Positions 33,230 to 42,101 of a stretch of 64,000 nucleotides of DNA are shown one piece after another. Source of the DNA: Streptomyces sp. CB02261 (GTDB taxonomy: Bacteria; Actinomycetota; Actinomycetes; Streptomycetales; Streptomycetaceae). The notes under the pieces are model-generated. The model was given only the letters and a program-made list of their open reading frames with translations, made no database searches and was not told where the DNA came from. Location: assembly GCF_001905665.1 (NCBI RefSeq), contig NZ_LIVX01000002.1, positions 197,420 to 261,419 on the forward strand, given 5' to 3'. Position 1 is the first letter of the stretch; every line of letters starts with the position of its first letter. The position numbers and the translations under genes are program-made.

Positions 33230-33730
33230 ATGGACTTCACGATCAGGGCGGTACGGCCCGAGGAGTACGAGGCGCTCGGAGAACTGACCGCGAGCACCTA
33301 TCTGAACGACGGGCTGCTGCAGTTCGGGGCCGAGGACTTCTACCTGGACGTGCTGCGCGACACCGCGCGGCGGGCCCGCGAGAGCGAGGTGCTGGTCGCC
33401 GACGACGCCGAGGGACGGCTCCTCGGCGGGGTGACCTTCGCCACCGGCGGCACCCCCTGGGCGGACATCGCGGTCGAGGGCGAGGCCGAGTTCCGCATGC
33501 TCGCCGTCTCCCGGGAGGCCCGCGGCCGGGGCGTCGGAGAAGCCCTCGTACGGGCCTGCATCGAGCGCGCGAGGGCCCTGCCGGGGTGCGCGCGGCTGGT
33601 GCTCTCCACGGACGCGAAGATGGTCTCGGCGCACCGGATCTACGAGCGCCTCGGCTTCGTCCGCACCCCGCACCGGGACTGGGAGCCGACCCCCGGCCTG
33701 CTGCTGCGCACCTACGCCCTGGAGTTCTGA
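33230..33730 (+). CDS. GNAT-family N-acetyltransferase
   Basis: 166 residues from ATG 33230. The GNAT core has VRPEEYEALGELTASTY at the N-terminus and FRMLAVSREARGRGVGEALVRACIERAR, where RGRGVG is the acetyl-CoA pyrophosphate loop; the C-terminal RIYERLGFVRTPHRDW completes the fold. Substrate unknown. It stands alone between two terminator-like hairpins. Confidence 0.88.
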   Translation: MDFTIRAVRPEEYEALGELTASTYLNDGLLQFGAEDFYLDVLRDTARRARESEVLVADDAEGRLLGGVTFATGGTPWADIAVEGEAEFRMLAVSREARGRGVGEALVRACIERARALPGCARLVLSTDAKMVSAHRIYERLGFVRTPHRDWEPTPGLLLRTYALEF

Positions 33731-33742
33731 AGCCGGACGACG

Positions 33743-33790
33743 ACACAACATGTGGGGGGTGCCATGAGCGGCGCCCCCCACATGTATGCT
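33743..33790. promoter_or_regulatory. Paired palindromes upstream of nrdA: putative double NrdR box, or hairpin
   Basis: Two CATG-centred elements, ACACAACATGTGGGGG (33743-33758) and CCCCCACATGTATGCT (33775-33790), have centres exactly 32 bp apart, the phasing reported for paired NrdR boxes; the first matches the general NrdR consensus at about 11 of 16 positions, the second poorly. The same DNA forms a 16-bp inverted repeat (33748-33763 with 33770-33785, one G-T mismatch), which in RNA could terminate the GNAT transcript. TATGCT at 33785-33790 may be the nrdA -10. Confidence 0.5.
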
Positions 33791-33794
33791 CGTG

Positions 33795-33945
33795 CTCGCT
33801 GTCGACGCAGGGGAATCCGGCGCGAATCCGGAACTGTCCCGCAACGGTGTGCCTCCTACGGATACGACCCATTCGTACGAGGTGAGTCCGACAACCTGCC
33901 GCAGCGCACCCGGTCCGTCCGTTCCGGGTGCCACTGACGTCCGGG
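33795..33945 (+). ncRNA. Cobalamin (B12) riboswitch in the nrdAB leader
   Basis: The canonical core is present: GGGGAATCCGGCGCGAATCCGG (split here as GGGGAATCCGG at 33811-33821 and GCGAATCCGG next to it), then CTGTCCCGCAACGGTG, and the 3' B12 box GCCACTG at 33930-33936. The element sits 105-255 bp upstream of the nrdA start. A 7-bp stem (33974-33980 with 33987-33993) further down may be part of the expression platform. B12 would switch off class Ia reductase in favour of the B12-dependent class II enzyme, as established for Streptomyces nrdABS. Confidence 0.92.
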
Positions 33946-34049
33946 CCTCGCGGAGTGGGCCGGTGGAAGCGTCGCGTCCGGCGTTACGGACGCCCGCGTG
34001 CCCGCCTTCCCCCGCCGCGGCCCCGAGCCGAGCGAGGGAGAGCCCCCAC

Positions 34050-36428
34050 GTGACCATCGCGCCCGCCGATCCGGCTACCGCCGAGGCTTCCGCGGTCGAG
34101 AGCGACGGCCCCGGGACCGTGCTGCTGCGGACCCTGACCGACCTCACCGCCGATCTCCCCGACACCGACCCCGGCAAGGTCGCCGCCGCCGCGCTCCGCG
34201 GCCGCAGCGCCACGTCGGACGAGGCGGAGCTGCGCGAGCTGGCCACCGAGGCGGCCGCGGGCCTGATCGCGGAGGACCCGGCGTACTCCCGGCTCGCCGC
34301 CCGGCTCCTCACGATCACCATCGCCGACGAGGCGGCCGGCCAGGGCTCGGCCTCCTTCTCCGCCTCCGTCGCCGTCGGCCACCGCGAGGGCCTGATCGCC
34401 GACCGCACCGCCGAGTTCGTCGCCCTCCACGCGGCCCGCCTGGACGCGACGATCGACCGCGACGCCGACGACCGCTTCGGCTACTTCGGTCTGCGCACCC
34501 TCTACTCGCGCTACCTGCTGCGCCACCCGATCACCCGCAAGGTCGTCGAGACCCCCCAGCACTTCATGCTCCGCGTGGCCTGCGGTCTCGCCGAGAACGA
34601 CAGCACGCGGGCCCTGGACGAGGTCGCCGCGCTGTACGGCCTGATGAGCCGCCTGGACTACCTGCCGTCCTCCCCCACGCTGTTCAACTCCGGCACCCGC
34701 CACCCGCAGATGTCCTCCTGCTACCTCCTCGACTCCCCGCTGGACGAGCTGGACTCCATCTACGACCGCTACCACCAGGTCGCGCGCCTCTCCAAGCACG
34801 CGGGCGGCATCGGCCTCTCCTACTCCCGCATCCGGGCCCGCGGTTCGCTGATCCGCGGCACCAACGGGCACTCCAACGGCATCGTGCCGTTCCTCAAGAC
34901 CCTCGACGCCTCCGTCGCCGCCGTGAACCAGGGCGGCCGCCGCAAGGGCGCCGCCGCCGTCTACCTGGAGACCTGGCACGCCGACATCGAGGAGTTCCTG
35001 GAGCTCCGCGACAACACGGGCGAGGACCAGCGCCGCACGCACAACCTGAACCTGGCGCACTGGATCCCCGACGAGTTCATGCGCCGGGTCAACGCGGACG
35101 CCGACTGGTCGCTGTTCTCCCCGGCGGACGTGCCCGAGCTGGTCGACCTGTGGGGCGAGGAGTTCGACGCCGCCTACCACAAGGCCGAGGCGGCGGGCCT
35201 GGCCCGCAAGACCATGCCGGCCCGCGACCTGTACGGCCGGATGATGCGGACCCTGGCCCAGACCGGCAACGGCTGGATGACCTTCAAGGACGCCTCGAAC
35301 CGTACGGCCAACCAGACCGCCGAGCCCGGCCACACCGTCCACTCCTCCAACCTCTGCACGGAGATCCTGGAGGTCACCGACGACGGCGAGACCGCCGTCT
35401 GCAACCTGGGCTCGGTCAACCTCGGCGCGTTCGTCGTCGGTTCCGACATCGACTGGGAGCGCCTCGACGCGACCGTCCGCACGGCCGTCACCTTCCTCGA
35501 CCGGGTCGTCGACATCAACTTCTACCCGACCGAGCAGGCGGGCCGTTCCAACGCCCGCTGGCGGCCGGTGGGCCTGGGCGCGATGGGCCTCCAGGACGTC
35601 TTCTTCCAGCTGAAGCTGCCGTTCGACTCCCCCGAGGCACGCGCGCTCTCCACCCGTATCGCCGAGCGGATCATGCTCGCCGCGTACGAGGCCTCCACCG
35701 ACCTCGCCGAGCGCAACGGCCCGGTCCCCGCCTGGGACAAGACCCGCGCCGCCCGCGGTGTCCTGCACCCGGACCACTACGACGTGGAGCTGAACTGGCC
35801 GGAGCGCTGGGCCGCGCTGCGCGAGCGGATCGCCACGGTCGGCATGCGCAACAGCCTGCTCCTGGCGATCGCGCCGACGGCGACCATCGCCTCGATCGCC
35901 GGCGTATACGAGTGCATCGAGCCGCAGGTCTCCAACCTCTTCAAGCGCGAGACGCTCTCCGGCGAGTTCCTCCAGGTCAACTCCTACCTGGTCGACGAGC
36001 TGAAGCGGCTCGGCGTCTGGGACGCGCAGACCCGCGAGGCACTCCGCGACGCCAACGGCTCGGTGGCCGGCTTCACCTGGGTCCCGGCCGAGGTCCGCGA
36101 GCTGTACCGCACGGCGTGGGAGATCCCCCAGCGCGGCCTGATCGACATGGCCGCCGCCCGCACCCCGTTCCTGGACCAGTCGCAGTCGCTGAACCTGTTC
36201 CTGGAGACGCCGACCATCGGCAAGCTGTCGTCGATGTACGCGTACGCCTGGAAGCAGGGCCTGAAGACGACGTACTACCTGCGCTCCCGCCCGGCGACCC
36301 GCATCGCCCGCGCCGCCCAGGCGTCGACGCCCGCCGCCGCCACCATCCCCGTCCAGCAGGCGACTCCCGACGCGGACGCCCTCGCCTGCTCCCTCGAAAA
36401 CCCCGAGTCCTGCGAGGCCTGCCAGTGA
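34050..36428 (+). CDS. nrdA: Ribonucleoside-diphosphate reductase class Ia, alpha subunit NrdA
   Basis: 792 residues from GTG 34050, with GCGAGGGAGAG upstream. It reduces NDPs to dNDPs with the NrdB radical subunit. All reaction cysteines are recognisable: QMSSCYLLDS, HSSNLCTEIL, AVCNLGSVNL; KTTYYLRSR has the radical-transfer Tyr pair, and the C-terminal ACSLENPESCEACQ carries the shuttle cysteines. The first ~95 residues are helical but I do not see the VxKRDG start of a standard ATP-cone, so allosteric activity control may be changed or absent. It is controlled by the B12 riboswitch and overlaps nrdB by one base (TGATG). Confidence 0.95.
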   Translation: MTIAPADPATAEASAVESDGPGTVLLRTLTDLTADLPDTDPGKVAAAALRGRSATSDEAELRELATEAAAGLIAEDPAYSRLAARLLTITIADEAAGQGSASFSASVAVGHREGLIADRTAEFVALHAARLDATIDRDADDRFGYFGLRTLYSRYLLRHPITRKVVETPQHFMLRVACGLAENDSTRALDEVAALYGLMSRLDYLPSSPTLFNSGTRHPQMSSCYLLDSPLDELDSIYDRYHQVARLSKHAGGIGLSYSRIRARGSLIRGTNGHSNGIVPFLKTLDASVAAVNQGGRRKGAAAVYLETWHADIEEFLELRDNTGEDQRRTHNLNLAHWIPDEFMRRVNADADWSLFSPADVPELVDLWGEEFDAAYHKAEAAGLARKTMPARDLYGRMMRTLAQTGNGWMTFKDASNRTANQTAEPGHTVHSSNLCTEILEVTDDGETAVCNLGSVNLGAFVVGSDIDWERLDATVRTAVTFLDRVVDINFYPTEQAGRSNARWRPVGLGAMGLQDVFFQLKLPFDSPEARALSTRIAERIMLAAYEASTDLAERNGPVPAWDKTRAARGVLHPDHYDVELNWPERWAALRERIATVGMRNSLLLAIAPTATIASIAGVYECIEPQVSNLFKRETLSGEFLQVNSYLVDELKRLGVWDAQTREALRDANGSVAGFTWVPAEVRELYRTAWEIPQRGLIDMAAARTPFLDQSQSLNLFLETPTIGKLSSMYAYAWKQGLKTTYYLRSRPATRIARAAQASTPAAATIPVQQATPDADALACSLENPESCEACQ

Positions 36429-37444
36429 TGAGCTCCACCGAACAGAAGAACCTCCTCGACCCGGGCTTCGAGCTGACCCTCCGTCCGATGCGCTACCCGG
36501 ACTTCTACGAGCGCTACCGGGACGCCATCAAGAACACCTGGACCGTGGAGGAGGTCGACCTCCACTCGGACGTCGCCGACCTCGCCAAGCTCACCCCCGG
36601 CGAGCAGCACATGATCGGCCGGCTCGTCGCGTTCTTCGCGACCGGCGACTCGATCGTGTCGAACAACCTGGTCCTGACGCTCTACAAGCACATCAACTCC
36701 CCGGAGGCGCGCCTGTACCTGTCGCGCCAGCTGTTCGAGGAGGCCGTGCACGTCCAGTTCTATCTGACGCTGCTGGACACCTACCTGCCCGACCCGGACG
36801 ACCGCGCCGCCGCGTTCGACGCCGTCGAGGAGATCCCGTCCATCCGCGAGAAGGCGCAGTTCTGCTTCAAGTGGATGGACTCCGTCGAGAAGATCGAGAA
36901 GCTGGAGACGGCCGCCGACCGGCGCCGCTTCCTGCTGAACCTGATCTGCTTCGCCGCGTGCATCGAGGGCCTGTTCTTCTACGGCGCCTTCGCGTACGTG
37001 TACTGGTTCCGCTCGCGTGGCCTGCTGCACGGCCTGGCGACGGGGACCAACTGGGTGTTCCGGGATGAAAGCTGCCACATGGATGCCGCTTTCGCGTTCG
37101 TCGACACCGTACGCGAGGAAGAACCGGAGCTTTTCGACGACGAGCTCGGCCGGCAGATCACGGCCATGATCAAGGAAGCGGTCGAAGCGGAACTGCAGTT
37201 CGGCCGCGACCTGTGCGGCGATGGCCTGCCGGGCATGAACACCGAGTCGATGCGCGAGTACCTCCAGTGCGTCGCCGACCAGCGCCTCGTACGCCTCGGC
37301 CTCGCGCCCGTCTACGGCTCCGACAACCCCTTCTCGTTCATGGAGCTCCAGGGCGTCCAGGAGCTGACCAACTTCTTCGAGCGCCGCCCGTCCGCCTACC
37401 AGGTGGCGGTCGAGGGCTCGGTGGACCTGGACGAGGACTTCTAG
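36428..37444 (+). CDS. nrdB: Ribonucleoside-diphosphate reductase class Ia, beta subunit NrdB
   Basis: 338 residues from ATG 36428. Metal ligands and radical site are intact: FEEAVHVQFYLTLLDTY supplies Glu, His and, seven residues after the Glu, the radical Tyr, which makes this a tyrosyl-radical class Ia/Ib-type R2 and not a Tyr-less Ic protein; RDESCHMDAAFAF gives the second Glu-x2-His. The C-terminal VDLDEDF is the acidic peptide that binds NrdA. In S. coelicolor an AraC-like gene (nrdS) follows nrdB; here a terminator and the convergent def gene follow instead. Confidence 0.95.
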   Translation: MSSTEQKNLLDPGFELTLRPMRYPDFYERYRDAIKNTWTVEEVDLHSDVADLAKLTPGEQHMIGRLVAFFATGDSIVSNNLVLTLYKHINSPEARLYLSRQLFEEAVHVQFYLTLLDTYLPDPDDRAAAFDAVEEIPSIREKAQFCFKWMDSVEKIEKLETAADRRRFLLNLICFAACIEGLFFYGAFAYVYWFRSRGLLHGLATGTNWVFRDESCHMDAAFAFVDTVREEEPELFDDELGRQITAMIKEAVEAELQFGRDLCGDGLPGMNTESMREYLQCVADQRLVRLGLAPVYGSDNPFSFMELQGVQELTNFFERRPSAYQVAVEGSVDLDEDF

Positions 37445-37470
37445 GCCCCACGGACAGGGCACGGATACGG

Positions 37471-37506
37471 GAAAGGGCCCCGCACTCACCGAGTGCAGGG
37501 CCCTTC
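37471..37506. terminator. Terminator shared by nrdAB and def
   Basis: A 16-bp stem with one mismatch (37471-37487 with 37491-37506) and a three-base loop lies between the convergent genes. Confidence 0.85.
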
Positions 37507-37518
37507 GCCGTACGACGA

Positions 37519-38154
37519 TCAGGCGTTCGGCACCGTCTCGTAGCGCGGGGTGCCCTCTTCCATCTGGCGCAGGGCGTCCTTGCGGTCGCGCTTGGAGAGG
37601 CGGTCGATGTACAGGTAGCCGTACAGGTGGTCCGTCTCGTGCTGGAGGCAGCGGGCGAAGTAGCCGGTGCCGCGCACCTTGATCGGGTTGCCCTGGGCGT
37701 CCTGGCCGTGGACCTCCGCGTAGTCGGGGCGGGCCAGCTCGGCGTAGGCGGTCGGCACGGACAGGCAGCCCTCGTTGGACTCGTCGAGGACGCGCCGCTC
37801 GGCCGGGAGCTCCTGGAGCACCGGGTTGACGACGACGCCGGTGTGCCGGACGCCCTCGTCGTCGGGGCAGTCGTAGACGAAGACCTTCAGGTCCACACCG
37901 ATCTGGTTCGCGGCCAGGCCCACGCCCTCGGCGGCCTTCTGGCTGGCGAACATGTCGTCGATGAGCGCCGCGAGCTCGTCGTCGAACGCGGTGACGTCCT
38001 TGCACTCCTTGTGGAGCACCGGGTTGCCGACCACCGTGATCGGGCGGGCGGTGCCGCGCTCGCGGTGGGCGAGCTCGCGCGCCTCGCAGTCCTCCGTGTC
38101 CACGACGAAGCCGTCGTTGATCTGCGTCTGCTCGTCCGTCTCCTGCTGCGCCAT
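37519..38154 (-). CDS. def: Peptide deformylase
   Basis: 211 residues from ATG 38154. It removes the formyl group from new polypeptides. The three family motifs are complete: [13 protein letters not shown] (motif 1), [11 protein letters not shown] (motif 2, metal Cys) and [16 protein letters not shown] (motif 3, HExxH metal His and Glu). A ~45-residue N-terminal extension ([22 protein letters not shown]) precedes the core and is typical of one of the several Streptomyces deformylases. It stands alone. Confidence 0.95.
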   Translation of the reverse strand: MAQQETDEQTQINDGFVVDTEDCEARELAHRERGTARPITVVGNPVLHKECKDVTAFDDELAALIDDMFASQKAAEGVGLAANQIGVDLKVFVYDCPDDEGVRHTGVVVNPVLQELPAERRVLDESNEGCLSVPTAYAELARPDYAEVHGQDAQGNPIKVRGTGYFARCLQHETDHLYGYLYIDRLSKRDRKDALRQMEEGTPRYETVPNA

Positions 38155-38221
38155 GTCCGGCCGCGCCCTTCTGAAAACCCGATTCCGTCGGAGGACAGCC
38201 TACGGGCCCGGGACAGAAGCC

Positions 38222-39202
38222 TCAGCAGACCTCTTCGAGATCCCGCCACTCGCGGCTGTCGGGGCTGTCGGCCACCCAGCCGTCGAGGAGGCCGCGCACC
38301 AGGCCCGCGGGGGCCGCGAGGCCGCACTCCCGCTCCGGCACCCACAGCTCGCCGGGCGAGCGGTGGCCGAGCGGCCCGGGGTGTCCCGGTTCGCTGTGGT
38401 CGTGGGGGTCGGAGTGCTCGCCCTCGCCCTCGGCGCTCGGCATCGTCGACTCGGAGCAGGCGCGGCAGAGCAGCCGCACGGAGGACGACCAGTCCTCGGC
38501 GGCGAATCCCGCCTCGGCGGCGAGCTGTTCCAGCGCGTCCCGGTCGGCCTCGGTGGCCGCTTCGAGGAGGACCACCCAGGTGGGGACGGGTGACGGCGCC
38601 CACAGCTCGATCTCGTCGAAGACCGGGTAGGAGGGTCCGGCGGTGGTGGTCCGCTCGCCGTTCGGCACGCCGTCGTGGAGGACGACCTCACCCCAGCGGC
38701 GCCCGGAGGACGGCAGCGGGATGGAGAGGACCTCGATCCGGGCCGGGTCGAGCCGGCGGCCCCAGACGACCTCGGCCTCGCCCTCGGGCGAGAGGCGGAC
38801 GGCGGCGCTGCCCAGTTCCATCCCGGCGGGCTCGCCGGTGCCGGAGGCGGCGCCGGGCACCTTGAGGCCGTAGGCCTGCCAGGCGCGGCGGGCGAGCGGC
38901 CAGTCCTGGAGCGCGGTGGCGGCGATCCCGACGTTCCACCAGTCGGGGGCGCCGCTCTCCTTGTCGAGGAGCGCGACCGCGCGGAGCCCGGCGGCCCGCG
39001 CCTGCTCCCAGTCGTGCCGGAACTTGTGCAGCAGCGCCAGGTTGAACCAGGACTCCGAGAGCCAGGGCTCCATGTCCGCCGCGCGTGTGAGGAGCGCGCC
39101 CGCGTCCTCGTACCGTCCGTCGCCGATCAGCGTGAACGCGCGGTCGGTGGCCTGCCGCCACGAGGCGGAGGGCCGATGCCGTACCTTCCCGAAGATCTTC
39201 AC
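38222..39202 (-). CDS. Tetratricopeptide-repeat protein, function unknown
   Basis: 326 residues from ATG 39202. The N-terminal ~120 residues contain two to three TPR helices pairs (RAFTLIGDGRYEDAGALLTRAADMEPWLSESWFNLALLHKF; WEQARAAGLRAVALLD; WWNVGIAATALQDWPLARRAWQAYG). The rest is an uncharacterised domain with a Cys pair (LLCRAC) and a His/Asp/Glu-rich loop (EGEHSDPHDHSEPGHPG) that could bind metal. No enzyme motif is recognised; TPRs imply a protein partner. It lies 67 bp upstream of def and may share its transcript. Confidence 0.75.
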   Translation of the reverse strand: MKIFGKVRHRPSASWRQATDRAFTLIGDGRYEDAGALLTRAADMEPWLSESWFNLALLHKFRHDWEQARAAGLRAVALLDKESGAPDWWNVGIAATALQDWPLARRAWQAYGLKVPGAASGTGEPAGMELGSAAVRLSPEGEAEVVWGRRLDPARIEVLSIPLPSSGRRWGEVVLHDGVPNGERTTTAGPSYPVFDEIELWAPSPVPTWVVLLEAATEADRDALEQLAAEAGFAAEDWSSSVRLLCRACSESTMPSAEGEGEHSDPHDHSEPGHPGPLGHRSPGELWVPERECGLAAPAGLVRGLLDGWVADSPDSREWRDLEEVC

Positions 39203-39281
39203 GATTCCCGCCTGCCGGTCGCTTCACCCTCTTGTTCGCATCCAACCATGCCCGGTCGGACGCGCGCTCATTACCCATGGG

Positions 39282-40574
39282 TTACCCCGTGACCGCGGAG
39301 GTCACCCCCGGGGCTCCGCCCCGTGCCAGGACCCTGGCCAGGCATTCGACGACATCCGGGTGATAGTCGCGGGCGGTGCCGAGGCGGAGCCGCTCCAGGG
39401 CGTCGAGGGCGGCGCCCGGTCCTTCGACGCCCGCGAGGTCGTCGTAGGCGTTCACGGCCCGGACGATCCGGGCGGGCAGCGGCTGCTCGCGGTACGGGTC
39501 GGCCTGCCGCTCCACGATCACGGCGACGGCCGTGGGGACGCCGGTCCTGCGGACGACCTCGCCGCCCAGGAGGGCGATCCTGCGCTGCTCGTCGGCCGGG
39601 AGGGTCGCGGTGGCGCCGCCCTCGACCGGGTCGACGAGGGAGAGCTGGCCGATGTCGTGCATGAGCGCCGCGTGCTCCAGGACGGTCAGCTCGGCCCCGG
39701 AGAGGCCCAGCTCGCGGCCGACGGCGGTGCTGAGGAGGGCGACCCGGCGGGCGTGGCCGGGCGGGGTGCAGCCGGCGATCTCGGTGGCGCGGGCGAGGGA
39801 CGCGATGGTCTGGCGGTTGACGGTGCGCACGGCCGCGTACCGCCGGAAGGAGAACTGGGTGAGGAGCAGCGGCACGGCGAGCACGGGCAGCGCCCAGAGC
39901 CCGGCGGCGGCGACGCCGAGGGCCATGACGGTGCCGGTGGCGCAGACGGCGGAGCCGATGCCGAGGAGTGCCCGCAGTTCGTCGCGGAGCAGGGGGCCGT
40001 ACGGGAATCCGGTGCGGGCGCGGAGCAGGAGGGCGGCGAGCACGGCGTCGCAGAGGGCGGTCAGGGCGAGCAGGAGCAGCAGGAAGAGGGCGTAGGGCGG
40101 GCCGTGGCCGAGGTGCTCGATGAGGGCGCCGGAGTTGTAGAGCGGCTGGAAGCAGAGGGCGGCGAAGGCGACGGTGAGGACGCGGCGGGCGAGGTGGTCG
40201 GGTGTGGGGCCGCGGCCCCGGGCGAGGTGGGGGACGATCCCGGCGAGGCCCGCGGCGACGACGACGGCGACGGTCTGGAGGACGCCGTGGGTGGTGGCGG
40301 TGCCGGCGCTCGCTCCGAGGAGGGCGTAGGCGAGGGCTCCGGCGGCGGCGAGGGGGGCGGGTTCGCTCCCTCGTAGGTCCTCGGCCGCGGGGGGTACCCC
40401 CATGTCGGGGGCGGCGCCCCAGCGGGCGAGTTCGCCGAGGACGACGAGGGTGCCGAAGGCGAGGGCGTTGCCGGGTTCGACGACTCCGTACCAGAGGGTG
40501 GAGCCGAAGGCGGTGAGGCCGAGGAGGAGTGCGGCGCCGTGGACGGCGCCGACGGTGACGGCGCCGGGCCTCAC
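39282..40574 (-). CDS. Membrane HD-domain protein, HD-GYP-related but lacking GYP
   Basis: 430 residues from GTG 40574, sharing GTGA with the preceding gene. About eight hydrophobic helices cover residues 1-210; then comes an HD domain with GHARRVALLSTAVG, HAALMHDIGQLSLVDP (HD) and a shortened tail. The region where an HD-GYP protein would have HHERxDGxGYP reads VIVERQADPYREQPLPARIV, so the GYP and its metal-site histidines are missing. It probably is a degenerate partner of the complete HD-GYP protein encoded just upstream. Catalysis is doubtful. Confidence 0.8.
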   Translation of the reverse strand: MRPGAVTVGAVHGAALLLGLTAFGSTLWYGVVEPGNALAFGTLVVLGELARWGAAPDMGVPPAAEDLRGSEPAPLAAAGALAYALLGASAGTATTHGVLQTVAVVVAAGLAGIVPHLARGRGPTPDHLARRVLTVAFAALCFQPLYNSGALIEHLGHGPPYALFLLLLLALTALCDAVLAALLLRARTGFPYGPLLRDELRALLGIGSAVCATGTVMALGVAAAGLWALPVLAVPLLLTQFSFRRYAAVRTVNRQTIASLARATEIAGCTPPGHARRVALLSTAVGRELGLSGAELTVLEHAALMHDIGQLSLVDPVEGGATATLPADEQRRIALLGGEVVRRTGVPTAVAVIVERQADPYREQPLPARIVRAVNAYDDLAGVEGPGAALDALERLRLGTARDYHPDVVECLARVLARGGAPGVTSAVTG

Positions 40575-41959
40575 GCGCGCTCCCTCGGCCCGGTGGGGCG
40601 GGAGGTGCCGGGTCCGCGCGGTGGGGGTACCTGGTCGGGTGGCGGGGGCGTCTCGTCGGCGGTGACGGCGGGCTGCCAGCCGTGCCGGTCCAGGGCCTGG
40701 ACGAGCGCGGTGACCATCCGGGGGTCGAAGTGGCTGCCGGCGCACCGCTCCAGTTCGGCGACGGCGGTGGGGACGGGGCGGGCGCGGCTGTAGGAGCGGG
40801 TGGAGGTCATGGCGTCGAAGGCGTCGGCGACGGCCACGACCCGGGCGAATTCGGGGATCTCCTCGCCGCGGAGCCCGTAGGGGTAGCCGGTGCCGTCCAT
40901 GCGTTCGTGGTGGTGGAGGATCGCGTCCCGTGCCTCGCCGAGGAAGCCGATGCCCCGGACCATCTCGTGTCCGTACTCGGGGTGCAGTTCGATGACCCGG
41001 CGTTCCTCGGGGGTGAGGGGGCCGTCCTTGCGCAGGACGCGGGTGGGGACGCCCAGTTTGCCGACGTCGTGGAGGATGCCGGCGAACCGTACGACGTCGA
41101 GCCGGTCGTCGGGCATGCCGAGCTCACGGGCGATCAGGACGGAGGCGTGGCCGACGCGTTCGCTGTGGCCGCGGGTGTAGCGGTCCTTGATGTCGACGGC
41201 CTGGACGAGGGCGCGGATGGTGGCCTGGTGGGCGGCGCGTTCGCGGTGGTACTGGGCGAAGACCCAGCAGGAGATGTACATCGGGAGGAGCACGTAGAGG
41301 GCCGAGACGGGCCCGTAGGTGCTGCGCCAGAGGACGGCCATCATCAGTCCGGCGAGGCCGTGGACGATGTGCGGGGCGAGGGCCCGGCCCAGCAGGCCGC
41401 GCCAGGCGGCCCGTGGGTGCACCCCGTCCGCGGTGGCGCGGATGCCGCCGTCGAGGGCGGTGAGGACGAGGCAGAAGGTGAGCGCGGCGGCGCCTGCGGG
41501 GAGCAGGACGTACGGGAGGTCGGGGGTGTCGGGGCCGCGTCCGAGGGCGTCGGAGGCGTCGAGGGCCTCGGCGGCCCGGGCGGCGGCCCAGACGGCGAGG
41601 GCGGTGGCGGCGGTGCGCCAGGCGCGGCGGGGTGCGGCGGGGGGTTCGTCGACGCGGGTGAGGAGGCTGCCGGGGAGGGAGGCGAGCGCGGCGGCGGCGG
41701 GCGGCAGGAGGAGGGCGGCGGCGAGGAGGACGGGGAGGAAGGAGCCGGTGCCCATGGGGACGGAGCCGCCGAGGGCGCGGCCGAGGAGCGGGCAGCGGGC
41801 GGGCAGCTCGCAGAGCGCGTACAGGGCGGCGAGGAGCGCGAGGGTGCTCCAGGGGGTGGACGCGCCGGGGTGCAGCGCGGGCAGGGCGCAGGCCCCGGCG
41901 CCGAGCAGGGCGCAGCCGATGTACACGCGGGCCGCCCGTGGAATGACCTTCACGCCCAT
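40571..41959 (-). CDS. Membrane-bound HD-GYP phosphodiesterase-like protein
   Basis: 462 residues from ATG 41959 (MGVKVIPRAARVYIG), chosen because the first helix starts here and a TAGCGT -10-like box lies ~15 bp upstream; an ATG at 42022 is possible. An N-terminal sensor of about eight helices (to ~265) precedes a complete HD-GYP domain: RGHSERVGHASVLIARELG, FAGILHDVGKLGVPTRVL, HPEYGHEMVRG, ILHHHERMDGTGYPYGLRGEEIP. HD-GYP proteins hydrolyse cyclic di-GMP or related dinucleotides. Its signal is unknown. It lies downstream of rsrA, beyond a terminator. Confidence 0.85.
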   Translation of the reverse strand: MGVKVIPRAARVYIGCALLGAGACALPALHPGASTPWSTLALLAALYALCELPARCPLLGRALGGSVPMGTGSFLPVLLAAALLLPPAAAALASLPGSLLTRVDEPPAAPRRAWRTAATALAVWAAARAAEALDASDALGRGPDTPDLPYVLLPAGAAALTFCLVLTALDGGIRATADGVHPRAAWRGLLGRALAPHIVHGLAGLMMAVLWRSTYGPVSALYVLLPMYISCWVFAQYHRERAAHQATIRALVQAVDIKDRYTRGHSERVGHASVLIARELGMPDDRLDVVRFAGILHDVGKLGVPTRVLRKDGPLTPEERRVIELHPEYGHEMVRGIGFLGEARDAILHHHERMDGTGYPYGLRGEEIPEFARVVAVADAFDAMTSTRSYSRARPVPTAVAELERCAGSHFDPRMVTALVQALDRHGWQPAVTADETPPPPDQVPPPRGPGTSRPTGPRERA

Positions 41960-42050
41960 CACGCGTGTCACGCTAGCGAGCGGGGCTGCCGGGGGCGGCG
42001 GTGTGGCGCTGATTCGCACCATCGGGTGATACAAGCTGACTTACGGGGAA

Positions 42051-42077
42051 GGCCGCCGCGTTCGTGCCGCGGCGGCC
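42051..42077 (-). terminator. rsrA-sigR operon terminator
   Basis: A 10-bp GC stem (42051-42060 with 42068-42077) with a seven-base loop lies 25 bp after the rsrA stop on the minus strand; flanking GGGGAA/TTTCCC can extend it. Confidence 0.8.
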
Positions 42078-42101
42078 TCCTTTCCCTCTGCCGGAGGGGT
42101 A

